Shown here piece by piece: positions 23,978 to 31,352 of a stretch of DNA of 31,352 nucleotides. The translations under genes were made by a program, and so were the position numbers. The first letter of the stretch is position 1. Every line of letters starts with the position of its first letter. The notes under the pieces were generated by a model. The model worked only from the letters and a program-made list of their open reading frames with translations. It had not been told where the DNA came from and made no database searches. Source of the DNA: Opitutia bacterium UBA7876 (GTDB lineage Bacteria > Verrucomicrobiota > Verrucomicrobiia > Opitutales > Seribacteraceae); assembly GCA_002500665.1 (NCBI GenBank), contig DLRY01000095.1, positions 1-31,352 of the forward strand. Reading direction: 5' to 3'.

Positions 23978-24256
23978 CTAGTAGTCGGTAAAGGTAAACA
24001 GACCCCAGAGAAAAGTCGTCTTGTTTCCGCTAAAGTCTTTACGATACCATAATTCTTCGGACCTGAGGTGCATAGTCCCGGTTTCAATCGGAGCAAAAGA
24101 ATCGGGCGAGTGAGTCAATGCGCCTGCGACGTTAACGTTTTTGGAAAGGTACTTTTGGGCGCCTGGAAAGATTTTGCATCCCGTAGAGAAGAAACAGGTG
24201 CATAAAAGCAGGGCGAGGGCCAGAGACTTTTGTGCGTTGAGGGAAGAGGCTTTCAT
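23978..24256 (-). CDS. Small predicted lipoprotein of unknown function
   Basis: A 92-residue protein. Residues 1-26 form a signal peptide (basic start, hydrophobic core SLALALLLCTCFFSTG) followed by Cys27 in a relaxed lipobox (S-T-G-C), so the mature form would be a ~66-residue lipoprotein. The mature part has no recognised domain and ends in an aromatic segment, TTFLWGLFTFTDY. It is monocistronic, between the fur-suf promoter and the divergent glycyl-tRNA synthetase gene, with a possible terminator downstream. Coding is supported by the coherent signal peptide and clean start. I do not recognise a named family. Confidence 0.65.
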   Translation of the reverse strand: MKASSLNAQKSLALALLLCTCFFSTGCKIFPGAQKYLSKNVNVAGALTHSPDSFAPIETGTMHLRSEELWYRKDFSGNKTTFLWGLFTFTDY

Positions 24257-24301
24257 TTCGAGAATTCAAAGGTGGTATCCGAAGCGAGTCAATTCGCAAA
24301 C

Positions 24302-24331
24302 TCAACTATCCATCTCGGAGTTCATAGTTGA
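24302..24331. repeat. Perfect 8-bp inverted repeat overlapping the glyS -35
   Basis: TCAACTAT (24302-24309) and ATAGTTGA (24324-24331) are exact complements separated by 14 nt, so half-site centres are about two helical turns (22 bp) apart. The right arm overlaps the -35 hexamer of the glycyl-tRNA synthetase promoter. It fits an operator for a dimeric regulator; an RNA hairpin is unlikely because the predicted transcript starts downstream. Confidence 0.35.
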
Positions 24332-24356
24332 ACCAGAGCGTCATTTTCAATATGAT
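24328..24356 (+). promoter_or_regulatory. Sigma70-type promoter of glycyl-tRNA synthetase
   Basis: TTGAAC (24328-24333), 17 nt, TATGAT (24351-24356), with transcription expected near 24363 and the ATG at 24380. This is the best consensus promoter in the window. The leader would be under 20 nt, which excludes a T-box or other riboswitch here. Confidence 0.55.
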
Positions 24357-24379
24357 CGGAAGCTTTATTTACAAATCAT

Positions 24380-25885
24380 ATGGCAAAGGAAAGCAGCCTG
24401 ATCGAGGAAATCGTTTCACTTGCAAAGCGGAGAGGATTCGTCTTCCAGTCGTCTGAAATCTACGGCGGCTTGAATGGATTCTTCGACTATGGACCTCTCG
24501 GGGTTGAACTAAGGAAGAACATCAAGGACGCTTGGTGGGAGGATATGGTTCGCCGACGGGACGACATGGTCGGACTGGATTCGGGAATCATCATGAATCC
24601 GAAGATATGGGAGGCATCGGGTCACGTGGATGGATTTACTGATCCAATGGTGGACTGCAAGGATTCCAAAATGCGTTATCGCGCGGATCAGCTTTTTGCC
24701 GCCGAGGTGAAGGTGGATGGAGCGAGTCTCGGATGGGTTTCTCTGCTGGAGTCCGAGAAGATGGAGGAGGAAGCCCTCGCCTTGGCTGAATCCATGAAAA
24801 GAAAGACGGCGACGCAGGGGACCCTTGAGATGCTTTCACTCAGGCCCTATGACGAACTTGATGCGGACGAGCAGGCACTCGTGCCTTCGCCGGCAACGGG
24901 TAAAGTTGGCTCGCTGACCCCTCCACGAGAATTCAATATGATGTTTGAGACTCATGTGGGTGCCTTGAGGGATGCTTCCTCGGTGTGCTACCTTCGTCCG
25001 GAAACCGCCCAGGGAATCTTTGCAAACTTCAAGAACGTAGTGGATACGGGCCGGGTGAAGGTTCCGTTTGGCATCGCTCAGATCGGAAAAGCCTTCCGTA
25101 ACGAGATTACGCCCCGTAACTTCATCTTTCGGTCTCGGGAGTTCGAGCAAATGGAAATTGAATATTTTATTCCCCCCGGAGAAGACGAATGGCCGAAATA
25201 TCATCGTGAATGGATCGACGTCAGGAAGGCTTGGTTCGCGGGGATCGGCTTGACGAATGACTTTCTGGGCGAAGAGGTTCACCCCAAGGAGAAACTTGCC
25301 CATTATGCCAAGGCTTGTACCGACATTACCTTTAAGTTCCCCTTCGGTGAGCATGAACTCGAGGGAATTGCCGCCCGAGGGAATTTCGACCTCAGTCAGC
25401 ACCAAGAGCATTCCGGGAAAAACCTCGAGTACTTCGACGAAAGCCTAAAGAGCAAGTACCTGCCTCACGTCATCGAGCCGAGCTTAGGCGTGGATCGGAC
25501 CTTTCTTGCGGTGCTCTGTTCCGCCTATCTTATAGACGAGATCGAGGGCGAGAAGCGGACCTTACTGAGTTTTCATCCCAGGGTAGCACCAGTCAAGGCA
25601 GGTGTTTTCCCGCTCGTCAAGAACAAACCCGAGCTTGTTAAGCGGGCAAGGGATCTTTACCAACGACTGCAGAAGAAATGGAACGTCGTCTACGATCAGG
25701 GCGGAGCCATCGGGCGGCGCTATCGTAGGATCGACGAGATTGGCGTTCCCTTTGGGCTGACTGTTGATTTCGAGACTATCGAGGGAGACGGTTCGATCAC
25801 CGTTCGCGATCGCGACTCGACTAAGCAGGAAAGACTTTCCGAGGAAGAGGCGTTGGCTTTTCTTGAGGAGAGGATCAACCCCTAG
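24380..25885 (+). CDS. glyS: Glycyl-tRNA synthetase, alpha2 (eukaryote/archaea-like) type
   Basis: Charges tRNA-Gly. The 501-residue class II synthetase starts SLIEEIVSLAKRRGFVFQSSEIYGGLNGFFDYGPLG, the hallmark of the homodimeric form. Motif 2 is in FRNEITPRNFIFRSREFEQMEIEYF, motif 3 in EPSLGVDRTFLAVL, and the anticodon-binding domain runs from RVAPVKAGVFPLVKN to the end with GGAIGRRYRRIDEIGVPFG. An acidic helical insert (~115-175) precedes the PPREFNMMF strand. The ATG follows a strong promoter by ~17 nt and has no Shine-Dalgarno. Its stop codon overlaps the convergent recJ stop in the palindrome CTAG. The heterotetrameric GlyQ/GlyS form is excluded by length and motif order. Confidence 0.96.
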   Translation: MAKESSLIEEIVSLAKRRGFVFQSSEIYGGLNGFFDYGPLGVELRKNIKDAWWEDMVRRRDDMVGLDSGIIMNPKIWEASGHVDGFTDPMVDCKDSKMRYRADQLFAAEVKVDGASLGWVSLLESEKMEEEALALAESMKRKTATQGTLEMLSLRPYDELDADEQALVPSPATGKVGSLTPPREFNMMFETHVGALRDASSVCYLRPETAQGIFANFKNVVDTGRVKVPFGIAQIGKAFRNEITPRNFIFRSREFEQMEIEYFIPPGEDEWPKYHREWIDVRKAWFAGIGLTNDFLGEEVHPKEKLAHYAKACTDITFKFPFGEHELEGIAARGNFDLSQHQEHSGKNLEYFDESLKSKYLPHVIEPSLGVDRTFLAVLCSAYLIDEIEGEKRTLLSFHPRVAPVKAGVFPLVKNKPELVKRARDLYQRLQKKWNVVYDQGGAIGRRYRRIDEIGVPFGLTVDFETIEGDGSITVRDRDSTKQERLSEEEALAFLEERINP

Positions 25886-27600
25886 CTACTTTCCTTCCAG
25901 TCCTGCAATTCCATCTGGAGGTGCCTTTGCCCGTTCCAGAAGTTCCATTTTAGGCGGAAAGCCAGATCGAGGTTGCGGTCGGCCGGCGGGATACGGTCCG
26001 CCATTTTCCAAGCGATTCCGGAAACCGAGACCGATCCGTTGTGCACGGAAAATTGAAAATGATTGCCGGTGCCGACCTTCCTGGGCTTCTGGGCTAGCCT
26101 AACCCCATTAAGGGCAAGGATCGGCTCTGGGTTTTCCTGTCCGTAGGGAGCCAATGCGGACAATTCGCGGAGAAGTTCGGGCCTGAGTTCATCTTGTTCA
26201 ATGGTCGCGGAAATCTTCAGGGTGGGGATTGCAGCCTTTTCGTCGGTCAAGGCTTCAATCGATTTGAGGAATGCCTCCGTGAAGGCTTCTAGGTTTTCCT
26301 TTTCCAGTGAAAGTCCAACCGCGACGGGATGTCCTCCCCAATGTGTAAGCAGTTCTTTGCAGGACGATAGGGCATCGACTAGGTTTACGCCTTGAACTCC
26401 TCTGCCCGAACCCCTGAGGGATCCGTCTTCCGCCTCGGCCAGCACGATGCAGGCTTTGCCAAGGGAGTGGGACATTTTTCCCGCAACGATGCCTACGACT
26501 CCCGGGTTCCATGCATCCCCGCTTCCGCACGCCACGACGGCGGGGTGATCGGAAAATCTCTGCTCCCCCTGAATAAGGGCTTCTTCGGTTAATCTTGCCT
26601 CGATTTCCTTACGCTCCTCGTTGTAGGCATTCATTTGCTTTGCCAGCTTCCTGCATTCGGCCATATCGGTCTTAAGCATCAGGGAAGAGGCCACCTCGGC
26701 GTCATCGAGCCTTCCACAGGCGTTGATCCTGGGGGCAAGCTTGAAAGTAACGTCCTCGCTTTCGGGTGGGAAATCAGTGTTGACGCCGGATTCATCAAGC
26801 AAAGCCCTTAAGCCGGGACTTGGGTGCTTGCCTAGGTGCTTCAGCCCGAACCGAGCGAGAATTCTGTTTTCCTTGATCAATGGTACGAGGTCGGCAATGG
26901 TACCCATGGCGGAGAGGGACAGGCTTTCCTTTGGGTCTATCTCAAAGGCTCGTTCGGCCTTCTTGTCTCGAAGATGCTTGAGAAGTCCGTGGACCAGCTT
27001 GAAGGCTAGGCCGGCCGTGCTCATGTTTCTCCATGGTTCTCCCGTGTCTGGATGTAGATGGGGGTTAAGCATGATCGCTTTGGGCAACTCTCCCTTCGCC
27101 TGATGGTGGTCGACGATAATCAAGTCTATACCGAGGTCGTTGAGTTCATCCGCTTCGAGGCAGGAGTTGGTTCCGCAATCCAAGGCTATGACAAGCTTGA
27201 AATTCCCCATGCCTAGACCTCTTTCAAGGACCTCGGAGGTCAGGCCGTATCCCTCGTCCTTTCTTCTTGGGATTACGTGCGACGTATTTGCACCGAGCTT
27301 GAGGAGGGTTTGTTCGACGATGACCGTGGAGGTGATTCCATCGACGTCGTAATCTCCAACCAGAAGGATTGCCTCTCCCAGTTCCAGAGCAAGTGCGATC
27401 CGCAAAGACGCTTCCTCCAGTCCCGGCAAATCAAAGGGGTCGGAGAGATGAGCGAGCTTGGGTTCTAGAAAGTTTTTTGCGTCATCCGGGGTCTCGATCC
27501 CCCTGCCGACCAAGATTTTGGCCAAAAGGCCGGAGATGGAAAGCGAGCGACTTAATTGATCGGTCTTTTCTCCATCAACCTGCTCTTCAATCCAGAGCAT
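25882..27600 (-). CDS. recJ: Single-stranded-DNA-specific 5'-3' exonuclease
   Basis: Degrades ssDNA in recombination and repair. The 572-residue protein is typical for the family. DHH phosphoesterase motifs include VGDYDVDGITS (81-91), DCGTNS, and IIVDHHQAKG with the DHH triad at 164-166. NPHLHPDTGEPWRNMSTAGLAFKLV, SAMGTIADLVPL and the DHHA1 part with GVVGIVAGKM and GSGRGVQGVNLVDAL follow. GGHPVAVGLSL and an OB-like C-terminal domain close it. The ATG start MLWIEEQVD matches the family. It starts 46 nt after secDF ends, without an evident promoter, and converges with glyS with overlapping stop codons. Confidence 0.95.
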   Translation of the reverse strand: MLWIEEQVDGEKTDQLSRSLSISGLLAKILVGRGIETPDDAKNFLEPKLAHLSDPFDLPGLEEASLRIALALELGEAILLVGDYDVDGITSTVIVEQTLLKLGANTSHVIPRRKDEGYGLTSEVLERGLGMGNFKLVIALDCGTNSCLEADELNDLGIDLIIVDHHQAKGELPKAIMLNPHLHPDTGEPWRNMSTAGLAFKLVHGLLKHLRDKKAERAFEIDPKESLSLSAMGTIADLVPLIKENRILARFGLKHLGKHPSPGLRALLDESGVNTDFPPESEDVTFKLAPRINACGRLDDAEVASSLMLKTDMAECRKLAKQMNAYNEERKEIEARLTEEALIQGEQRFSDHPAVVACGSGDAWNPGVVGIVAGKMSHSLGKACIVLAEAEDGSLRGSGRGVQGVNLVDALSSCKELLTHWGGHPVAVGLSLEKENLEAFTEAFLKSIEALTDEKAAIPTLKISATIEQDELRPELLRELSALAPYGQENPEPILALNGVRLAQKPRKVGTGNHFQFSVHNGSVSVSGIAWKMADRIPPADRNLDLAFRLKWNFWNGQRHLQMELQDWKESS

Positions 27601-27646
27601 GGGATCGGTTTGCTGGGCTGGGAAGGCTAGATGCGTTCAATCTCGG

Positions 27647-30340
27647 CTAGCTCTTGGCCTTGGAGGTTGAGGTTTGCCAATCGTACTTGGGCAGAATTTC
27701 ACCCTCCTCAACATGCTTTCTGTCACCCCTATGCCAGAAGTAGAAAACCGGGCTGGCTATGAATATGGATGAGAAAGTGCCGGTGAGAATACCAATGACG
27801 AAGACAAATGCGAAGTCGTTGATCACGCCGGCCCCGAAAACCCAAAGCGAGACCGCAGCCAAAAGCGTCGTTATGCTGGTCAGGATGGAGCGGGAAAGCA
27901 CCCTGTTGACGGCAATGATGATGACCTTACTCAACTTGGTCACCGGATTCATTTCAAGTTCTTCGCGGATCCGATCGAAAACCACAATGGTATCATTGAT
28001 GGAGTAACCGACGATCATAAGGATGGAAGCCAGCATGGGAGCGGTAAACTGACCTGAGCAGATCGTTCCCGCCGAGAGGGTTCCGAGCAGGACGAAGACA
28101 CCAACGGTCATGAGGATGTCGTGAATAGTGGCCACAACGGCTCCGATGGCATAGCCCATCTCAAACCGAACTGCTACGTAGAGAAGGATACCGAAGAGAG
28201 CCACGAATACCGAGAGCAGGGCATCAAACTTGATCTGTTCGCTGACGGATCCGCTGATGTCGGTCTTTCCTTCTTCCACCAACCCCGCAGCAGGGAAGCT
28301 TTCCTGAAGGAGGCCGAGAGCTTCCCTGGACTTGCCTCGTTCGGTTTGAAGGACCAACCGGGAGCCCTCTTCGCCCTTGCCTATTTCAGACCGATAGACG
28401 TGTTGAACTTCTCCGATTCCGGGATTAGATTCGAAGGTTTGGTCCAGCTCGGAAGTGTCGATGGTTTTATCATAGGACGCTACCAGTTCCTCTCCTCCGC
28501 GAAAATCGATGCCCAAGATCTTGTCCTTATTGCTCACGACGGAAAAAATGCCGACCGCGACGATCGCCCACGAGACCAATATGGCGGGTTTCCAAAAATT
28601 GAGAAAGTCGATTTCCATGGAGGGCTTCTTTTTCCCAATCGCCTGTAGGCTGATGAGGTTGCTCAAACCCATTTGGAGAAGGAGGCTAAGGAGCGTTCGG
28701 CTTATGAAAAGGGCGCAAAAAACCGAGGTTACGATACCAATGGCAAGGGTGATGCCAAATCCCTTGACCGGCCCGGTACCAAGCCAAATCAGGATTGAGG
28801 CCGTAATCAAGGTCGTGAGGTTTGCGTCGATGATGGTGGAGAAAGCCTTGGCATAGCCTCCTTCGAGGGCGTTTTCCGGGCTCTTGCCGGCCCTGAGCTC
28901 TTCCCGGATACGTTCGAAGATAAGGATATTCGCATCGACCGCCATGCCGATGGTCAACACGAGGGCGGCCATCCCGGGAAGTGTGAAGGTTGCCTGAAAG
29001 ATTCCCGCTAGCAAGGCGATGACCAAGAGGATGTTGGTAGAGACTGAAAAAACCGCCACTAAACCACCTGCCTTGTACCAGAGAACCATAAAGCTGATCA
29101 CGAGGATAGCACCAAGCACGCAGGCACTCTTGCTGGTTTCATAGGCACCTGCGGCAAGAGTGGGGGAGACTTCGTACTGTTCGCCGATCTCAAGGGATAC
29201 CTTGAGGGGGTTGTTGAGAATGTCGGATAGCATTTTGGCTTCCCGGTAGCTGAAGTTTCCCGTGATGACGGCGCTTCCGCCATCGATCCTTTCCCGTACG
29301 GTGGGAGCGCTTTCCAGCTGCCCGTCCAAGATTACGGCAAGCCTGCCGAGGCTTCCGGTATCGGGCTCGGCCATCTGGGCGATGTCGCCGGTCAAGTCGC
29401 CGAAAATCTTCCCTCCTTCGGAAGTGAAGTCCAGCCCGACCTCATAGCCTCCGCTCTCGTCCGGTCTGGGATAGGCCTCTTCGATGATTTCACCGTCTGC
29501 CGACCAAAGCCGCCTTATCCAGATGGGGGATTCGTTGGGTTCGGCATCGCTTCTTAGCATAGCGACGTAGGGAATATCTTCGTCGTCCGTCCACATGTCT
29601 CCTTCAGTGGGAGAAAGCGGGGCTTCCGATCCGACGTAGACGATTCGGAACTCCAGTTTGGCAGGCTTTTGCAATTCCTCGATGATTTCGGGGTTCTGCT
29701 TGGAGGTCTTGTCGGGGATCTGGATTTCGATCGAGCGGTCTCCCTTCTTGCGAACTACGGTTTCGGCAACCCCGAATGCATTCATCCGTTCGCTCATGAT
29801 CTCCACCACCTTGTCCATGGCGGAACCGGCGGAGGAATCCCCCGTATCAGTGCTCTCGTTAAGGTCATTTGCTTCCATGGTGAAGGCAATGCCCCCCCTT
29901 AGGTCTAGCCCTTTTTTGATGGCGGCTTGAGAATTCTTGAGGAGGGTGCGCAAAACGAGATCGTTGCGCCTGTCCCTGTCCTTTTCGTGCCCGGCCCGGA
30001 TGCCGGGCTTGATCCAAAAGGGAAAAAGGCGAGAGGTCACGGTACCGAACACTCCCTTCGGGGGTTGGAAATAGGCGGCATAGTCGAGACCGTGTTTTTG
30101 GCCGTAGTCCCTGAGGGCCTTGAAGTCGACTGCCTGCCCCTCGCTTAAATCGAAGCGCACCCCGGCTATTACTTCCGAGAATTCGACGTGTTGGGGATGT
30201 TCCGTGGCATCAGCCTTGCTGTTAGCCTGGGAGAGGGCATATTCGCCCAGTTCGTTATCCTCGAACGGGGTTATGAGCGAGAAACTGATCAAGACGATGA
30301 ACAGAATGAAAAGGATTTTCCAGATGGAGGACTTTGTCAT
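27647..30340 (-). CDS. secDF: Protein translocase subunit SecDF (fused SecD-SecF)
   Basis: Proton-motive-force-driven Sec accessory that pulls preproteins across the inner membrane. In 897 residues there is an N-terminal transmembrane helix (~8-24), then the SecD motif GLDLRGGIAF (144-153) and a large periplasmic P1 domain to ~370. A five-helix SecD membrane block follows, with ISFMVLWYKAGG and VDANILIFERIREEL. The SecF half starts near 580 with FLNFWKPAILVSWAIVAVG, GIDFRGGEELVASYD, a small periplasmic domain, and a second RND-like block with VGYSINDTIVVFDRIREEL. Both conserved D-x-x-(I/V)(V/L)(I/V)F-(D/E)RIREE motifs are intact. It is 28 nt downstream of yajC, the usual partner. Confidence 0.97.
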   Translation of the reverse strand: MTKSSIWKILFILFIVLISFSLITPFEDNELGEYALSQANSKADATEHPQHVEFSEVIAGVRFDLSEGQAVDFKALRDYGQKHGLDYAAYFQPPKGVFGTVTSRLFPFWIKPGIRAGHEKDRDRRNDLVLRTLLKNSQAAIKKGLDLRGGIAFTMEANDLNESTDTGDSSAGSAMDKVVEIMSERMNAFGVAETVVRKKGDRSIEIQIPDKTSKQNPEIIEELQKPAKLEFRIVYVGSEAPLSPTEGDMWTDDEDIPYVAMLRSDAEPNESPIWIRRLWSADGEIIEEAYPRPDESGGYEVGLDFTSEGGKIFGDLTGDIAQMAEPDTGSLGRLAVILDGQLESAPTVRERIDGGSAVITGNFSYREAKMLSDILNNPLKVSLEIGEQYEVSPTLAAGAYETSKSACVLGAILVISFMVLWYKAGGLVAVFSVSTNILLVIALLAGIFQATFTLPGMAALVLTIGMAVDANILIFERIREELRAGKSPENALEGGYAKAFSTIIDANLTTLITASILIWLGTGPVKGFGITLAIGIVTSVFCALFISRTLLSLLLQMGLSNLISLQAIGKKKPSMEIDFLNFWKPAILVSWAIVAVGIFSVVSNKDKILGIDFRGGEELVASYDKTIDTSELDQTFESNPGIGEVQHVYRSEIGKGEEGSRLVLQTERGKSREALGLLQESFPAAGLVEEGKTDISGSVSEQIKFDALLSVFVALFGILLYVAVRFEMGYAIGAVVATIHDILMTVGVFVLLGTLSAGTICSGQFTAPMLASILMIVGYSINDTIVVFDRIREELEMNPVTKLSKVIIIAVNRVLSRSILTSITTLLAAVSLWVFGAGVINDFAFVFVIGILTGTFSSIFIASPVFYFWHRGDRKHVEEGEILPKYDWQTSTSKAKS

Positions 30341-30368
30341 GGCCGGAGTAAAGGGCTTGAGGAAGTTT

Positions 30369-30683
30369 TCAGTCTACTCTTGCGGCAACGGCTTCCTTGG
30401 CGACCTCGACCTTTACGCTTTCGGAGATCCGCAGGACGAAACGGTCGTCCTTGACGCCAGTAATGGTGCCGAAAACACCTCCTATGGTCTTGACCTTGGA
30501 CCCTTTTTCAAGGGCTTGGATCATTTTCTCGTGCTGCTTCTGCTTCTTGCGCTGCGGGGCAATGAGCAGAAACCAGAAGGCGACGAAGATTAGGATCATG
30601 GGAAGAATTCCTCCCAAGGGGTCACCTCCGGGTTGCCCCATGGCTAGGAATTCAGGAACGAGATGTAATTCTGTGGTAGACAT
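30369..30683 (-). CDS. yajC: Preprotein translocase subunit YajC
   Basis: Small membrane subunit associated with SecDF. The 104-residue protein has one transmembrane helix (ILPMILIFVAFWFLLIAPQRKKQK) followed by the cytoplasmic SH3-like domain. The latter carries IQALEKGSKVKTIGGVFGTITGVKDDRFVLRI. The LIAPQRKKQK junction and GD/GS-x-V-x-T-x-GG pattern are diagnostic. It has a Met-Ser-rich N-terminal extension ahead of the helix, as in many non-proteobacterial YajC. It is encoded directly upstream of secDF, 69 nt after the mscS-type gene ends. Confidence 0.95.
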   Translation of the reverse strand: MSTTELHLVPEFLAMGQPGGDPLGGILPMILIFVAFWFLLIAPQRKKQKQHEKMIQALEKGSKVKTIGGVFGTITGVKDDRFVLRISESVKVEVAKEAVAARVD

Positions 30684-30703
30684 AAAGGTCGAAAAAAACG
30701 GAT

Positions 30704-30732
30704 ATCAAAACCCGAATGAGTCGAATTTGCAA
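30704..30732 (-). promoter_or_regulatory. Weak candidate promoter for yajC-secDF
   Basis: Minus strand TTGCAA (30727-30732), 17 nt, TTTGAT (30704-30709), each four of six consensus bases, ending 20 nt before the yajC ATG. It sits in the only gap between the mechanosensitive channel gene and yajC. Confidence 0.28.
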
Positions 30733-30752
30733 GCTTGGAAGCCCACTCTTGG

Positions 30753-31352
30753 CTATTCGGAGGGAGGGGGATTCCCTTTTGGCACGGGGTTCTTGAATGC
30801 TTCGGGAAGCTTCTTGATATTGATGTCTCTCTGGGGATAGGGGATAACGATACCGTTTTCCTTGAACTTGTCCCAGATGGCCAGCATAACTGCACTGCGA
30901 ACGTTTCCGACACCGTTGGAGGGATCGTCGATCCAGAAACGGAGCTCGAGGTTTATGGAGTTGTCCCCGAAGCCGGTAACGAGGCAGCGCGATTCCGGGT
31001 CCTGCAGGGCTCTGCCTACCGACTGGGCGGCCTCTAGACATAGCTTGATGGCGACCCGGGGATCACTGTCGTAGGAAATCCCGAAAGGTACCCGTACCCG
31101 TACGTTCGGATCGCTGAAGGACCAATTCACGACCCGGTTGGTGATGAGGTCCTCGTTGGGGATGAGGTGTTCCTTTCCGTCCCTCGTAATGACCGATGCA
31201 TAGCGGGCCCGCAGGGAGTTGATCCATCCGTAGGTGCCCTCGATCTCAATGACGTCTCCGGGCTTGATGGAGCGGTCTAGAAGCAAAATCAGCCCACTGA
31301 CGAGGTTTGAGACGACCTTTTGCAAGCCAAAGCCTATCCCAACGCCGATGGC
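30753..31352 (-). CDS. MscS-family mechanosensitive ion channel, partial (N-terminus beyond window)
   Basis: The frame is open to the right window edge; I extended the translation by hand past an internal TTG at 31325. The visible C-terminal 199 residues begin AIGVGIGFGLQKVVSNLVSGLILLLDRSIKPGDVIEIEG. This is the pore-lining TM3 with its Gly/Ala packing and the entry to the beta domain of MscS. The C-terminal part then gives GWINSLRARYASVITRDGKEHLIPNEDLITNRVVNWS, the PFGISYDSD strand and LELRFWIDD. It ends in a Pro-rich tail. The family releases solutes under osmotic downshock. The missing N-terminal part could hold extra helices, so the exact subfamily cannot be given. Confidence 0.93.
   Translation of the reverse strand, partial: AIGVGIGFGLQKVVSNLVSGLILLLDRSIKPGDVIEIEGTYGWINSLRARYASVITRDGKEHLIPNEDLITNRVVNWSFSDPNVRVRVPFGISYDSDPRVAIKLCLEAAQSVGRALQDPESRCLVTGFGDNSINLELRFWIDDPSNGVGNVRSAVMLAIWDKFKENGIVIPYPQRDINIKKLPEAFKNPVPKGNPPPSE

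Noticed and set aside
24257..24379. T-box or glycine riboswitch before glyS
   Set aside because: The predicted leader is under 20 nt and no T-box or specifier stem is visible.
1..31352. tRNA/rRNA genes, CRISPR arrays, insertion sequences, prophage or toxin-antitoxin genes
   Set aside because: I saw no cloverleaf, repeat-spacer array, transposase, integrase or terminal repeats; nearly all sequence is accounted for by core genes.

Overview
The window is a dense, chromosomal, housekeeping-type region with no mobile elements, RNA genes or CRISPR. The fused SecDF next to YajC, a suf operon headed by a Fur-family gene, an alpha2-type glycyl-tRNA synthetase, a Gld-like ABC cluster with a DUF4340 protein, and a second-type ClpP together suggest a member of the Verrucomicrobiota (PVC group), perhaps Opitutae. 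That placement is inferred from gene content and was not tested. Almost no gene has a Shine-Dalgarno sequence, so the few that do stand out.

Layout. (1) 1-16101, minus strand: thirteen co-directional, mostly overlapping or closely spaced genes. In transcription order they are guaB, purA-like, nadC, birA, coaX, an ABC ATPase, an ABC-2 permease, a GldG-like protein, a DUF4340 protein, an AsmA-like protein, accB, accC and an Asp23/YloU-family gene cut by the window edge. The run joins the two IMP branch-point enzymes, NAD, biotin and CoA cofactor genes, an envelope ABC complex and the biotin half of acetyl-CoA carboxylase, which is the substrate of BirA. (2) 16176-18259, plus strand: menC-menE, two consecutive menaquinone genes overlapping by 4 nt. 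(3) 18261-23850, minus strand: fur-like, sufC, sufB, sufD, sufT, rpiB, clpP, read from a promoter near 23872-23900 with a perfect palindrome upstream. (4) 23978-24256, minus strand: a small lipoprotein with a possible terminator. (5) 24380-25885, plus strand: glycyl-tRNA synthetase behind a good sigma70-like promoter. (6) 25882-31352, minus strand: recJ, secDF, yajC and the C-terminal part of an MscS channel.

The most interesting points are: the ABC/GldG/DUF4340/AsmA block sitting directly upstream of accBC; the accB-accC-asp23 order known from Bacillus; a 14-codon upstream ORF whose stop overlaps the accB start; divergent PurA and GuaB proteins encoded side by side; and a Fur-family regulator lacking its structural cysteine pairs, next to a perfect 7-3-7 palindrome. 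No clearly unprecedented system is visible.
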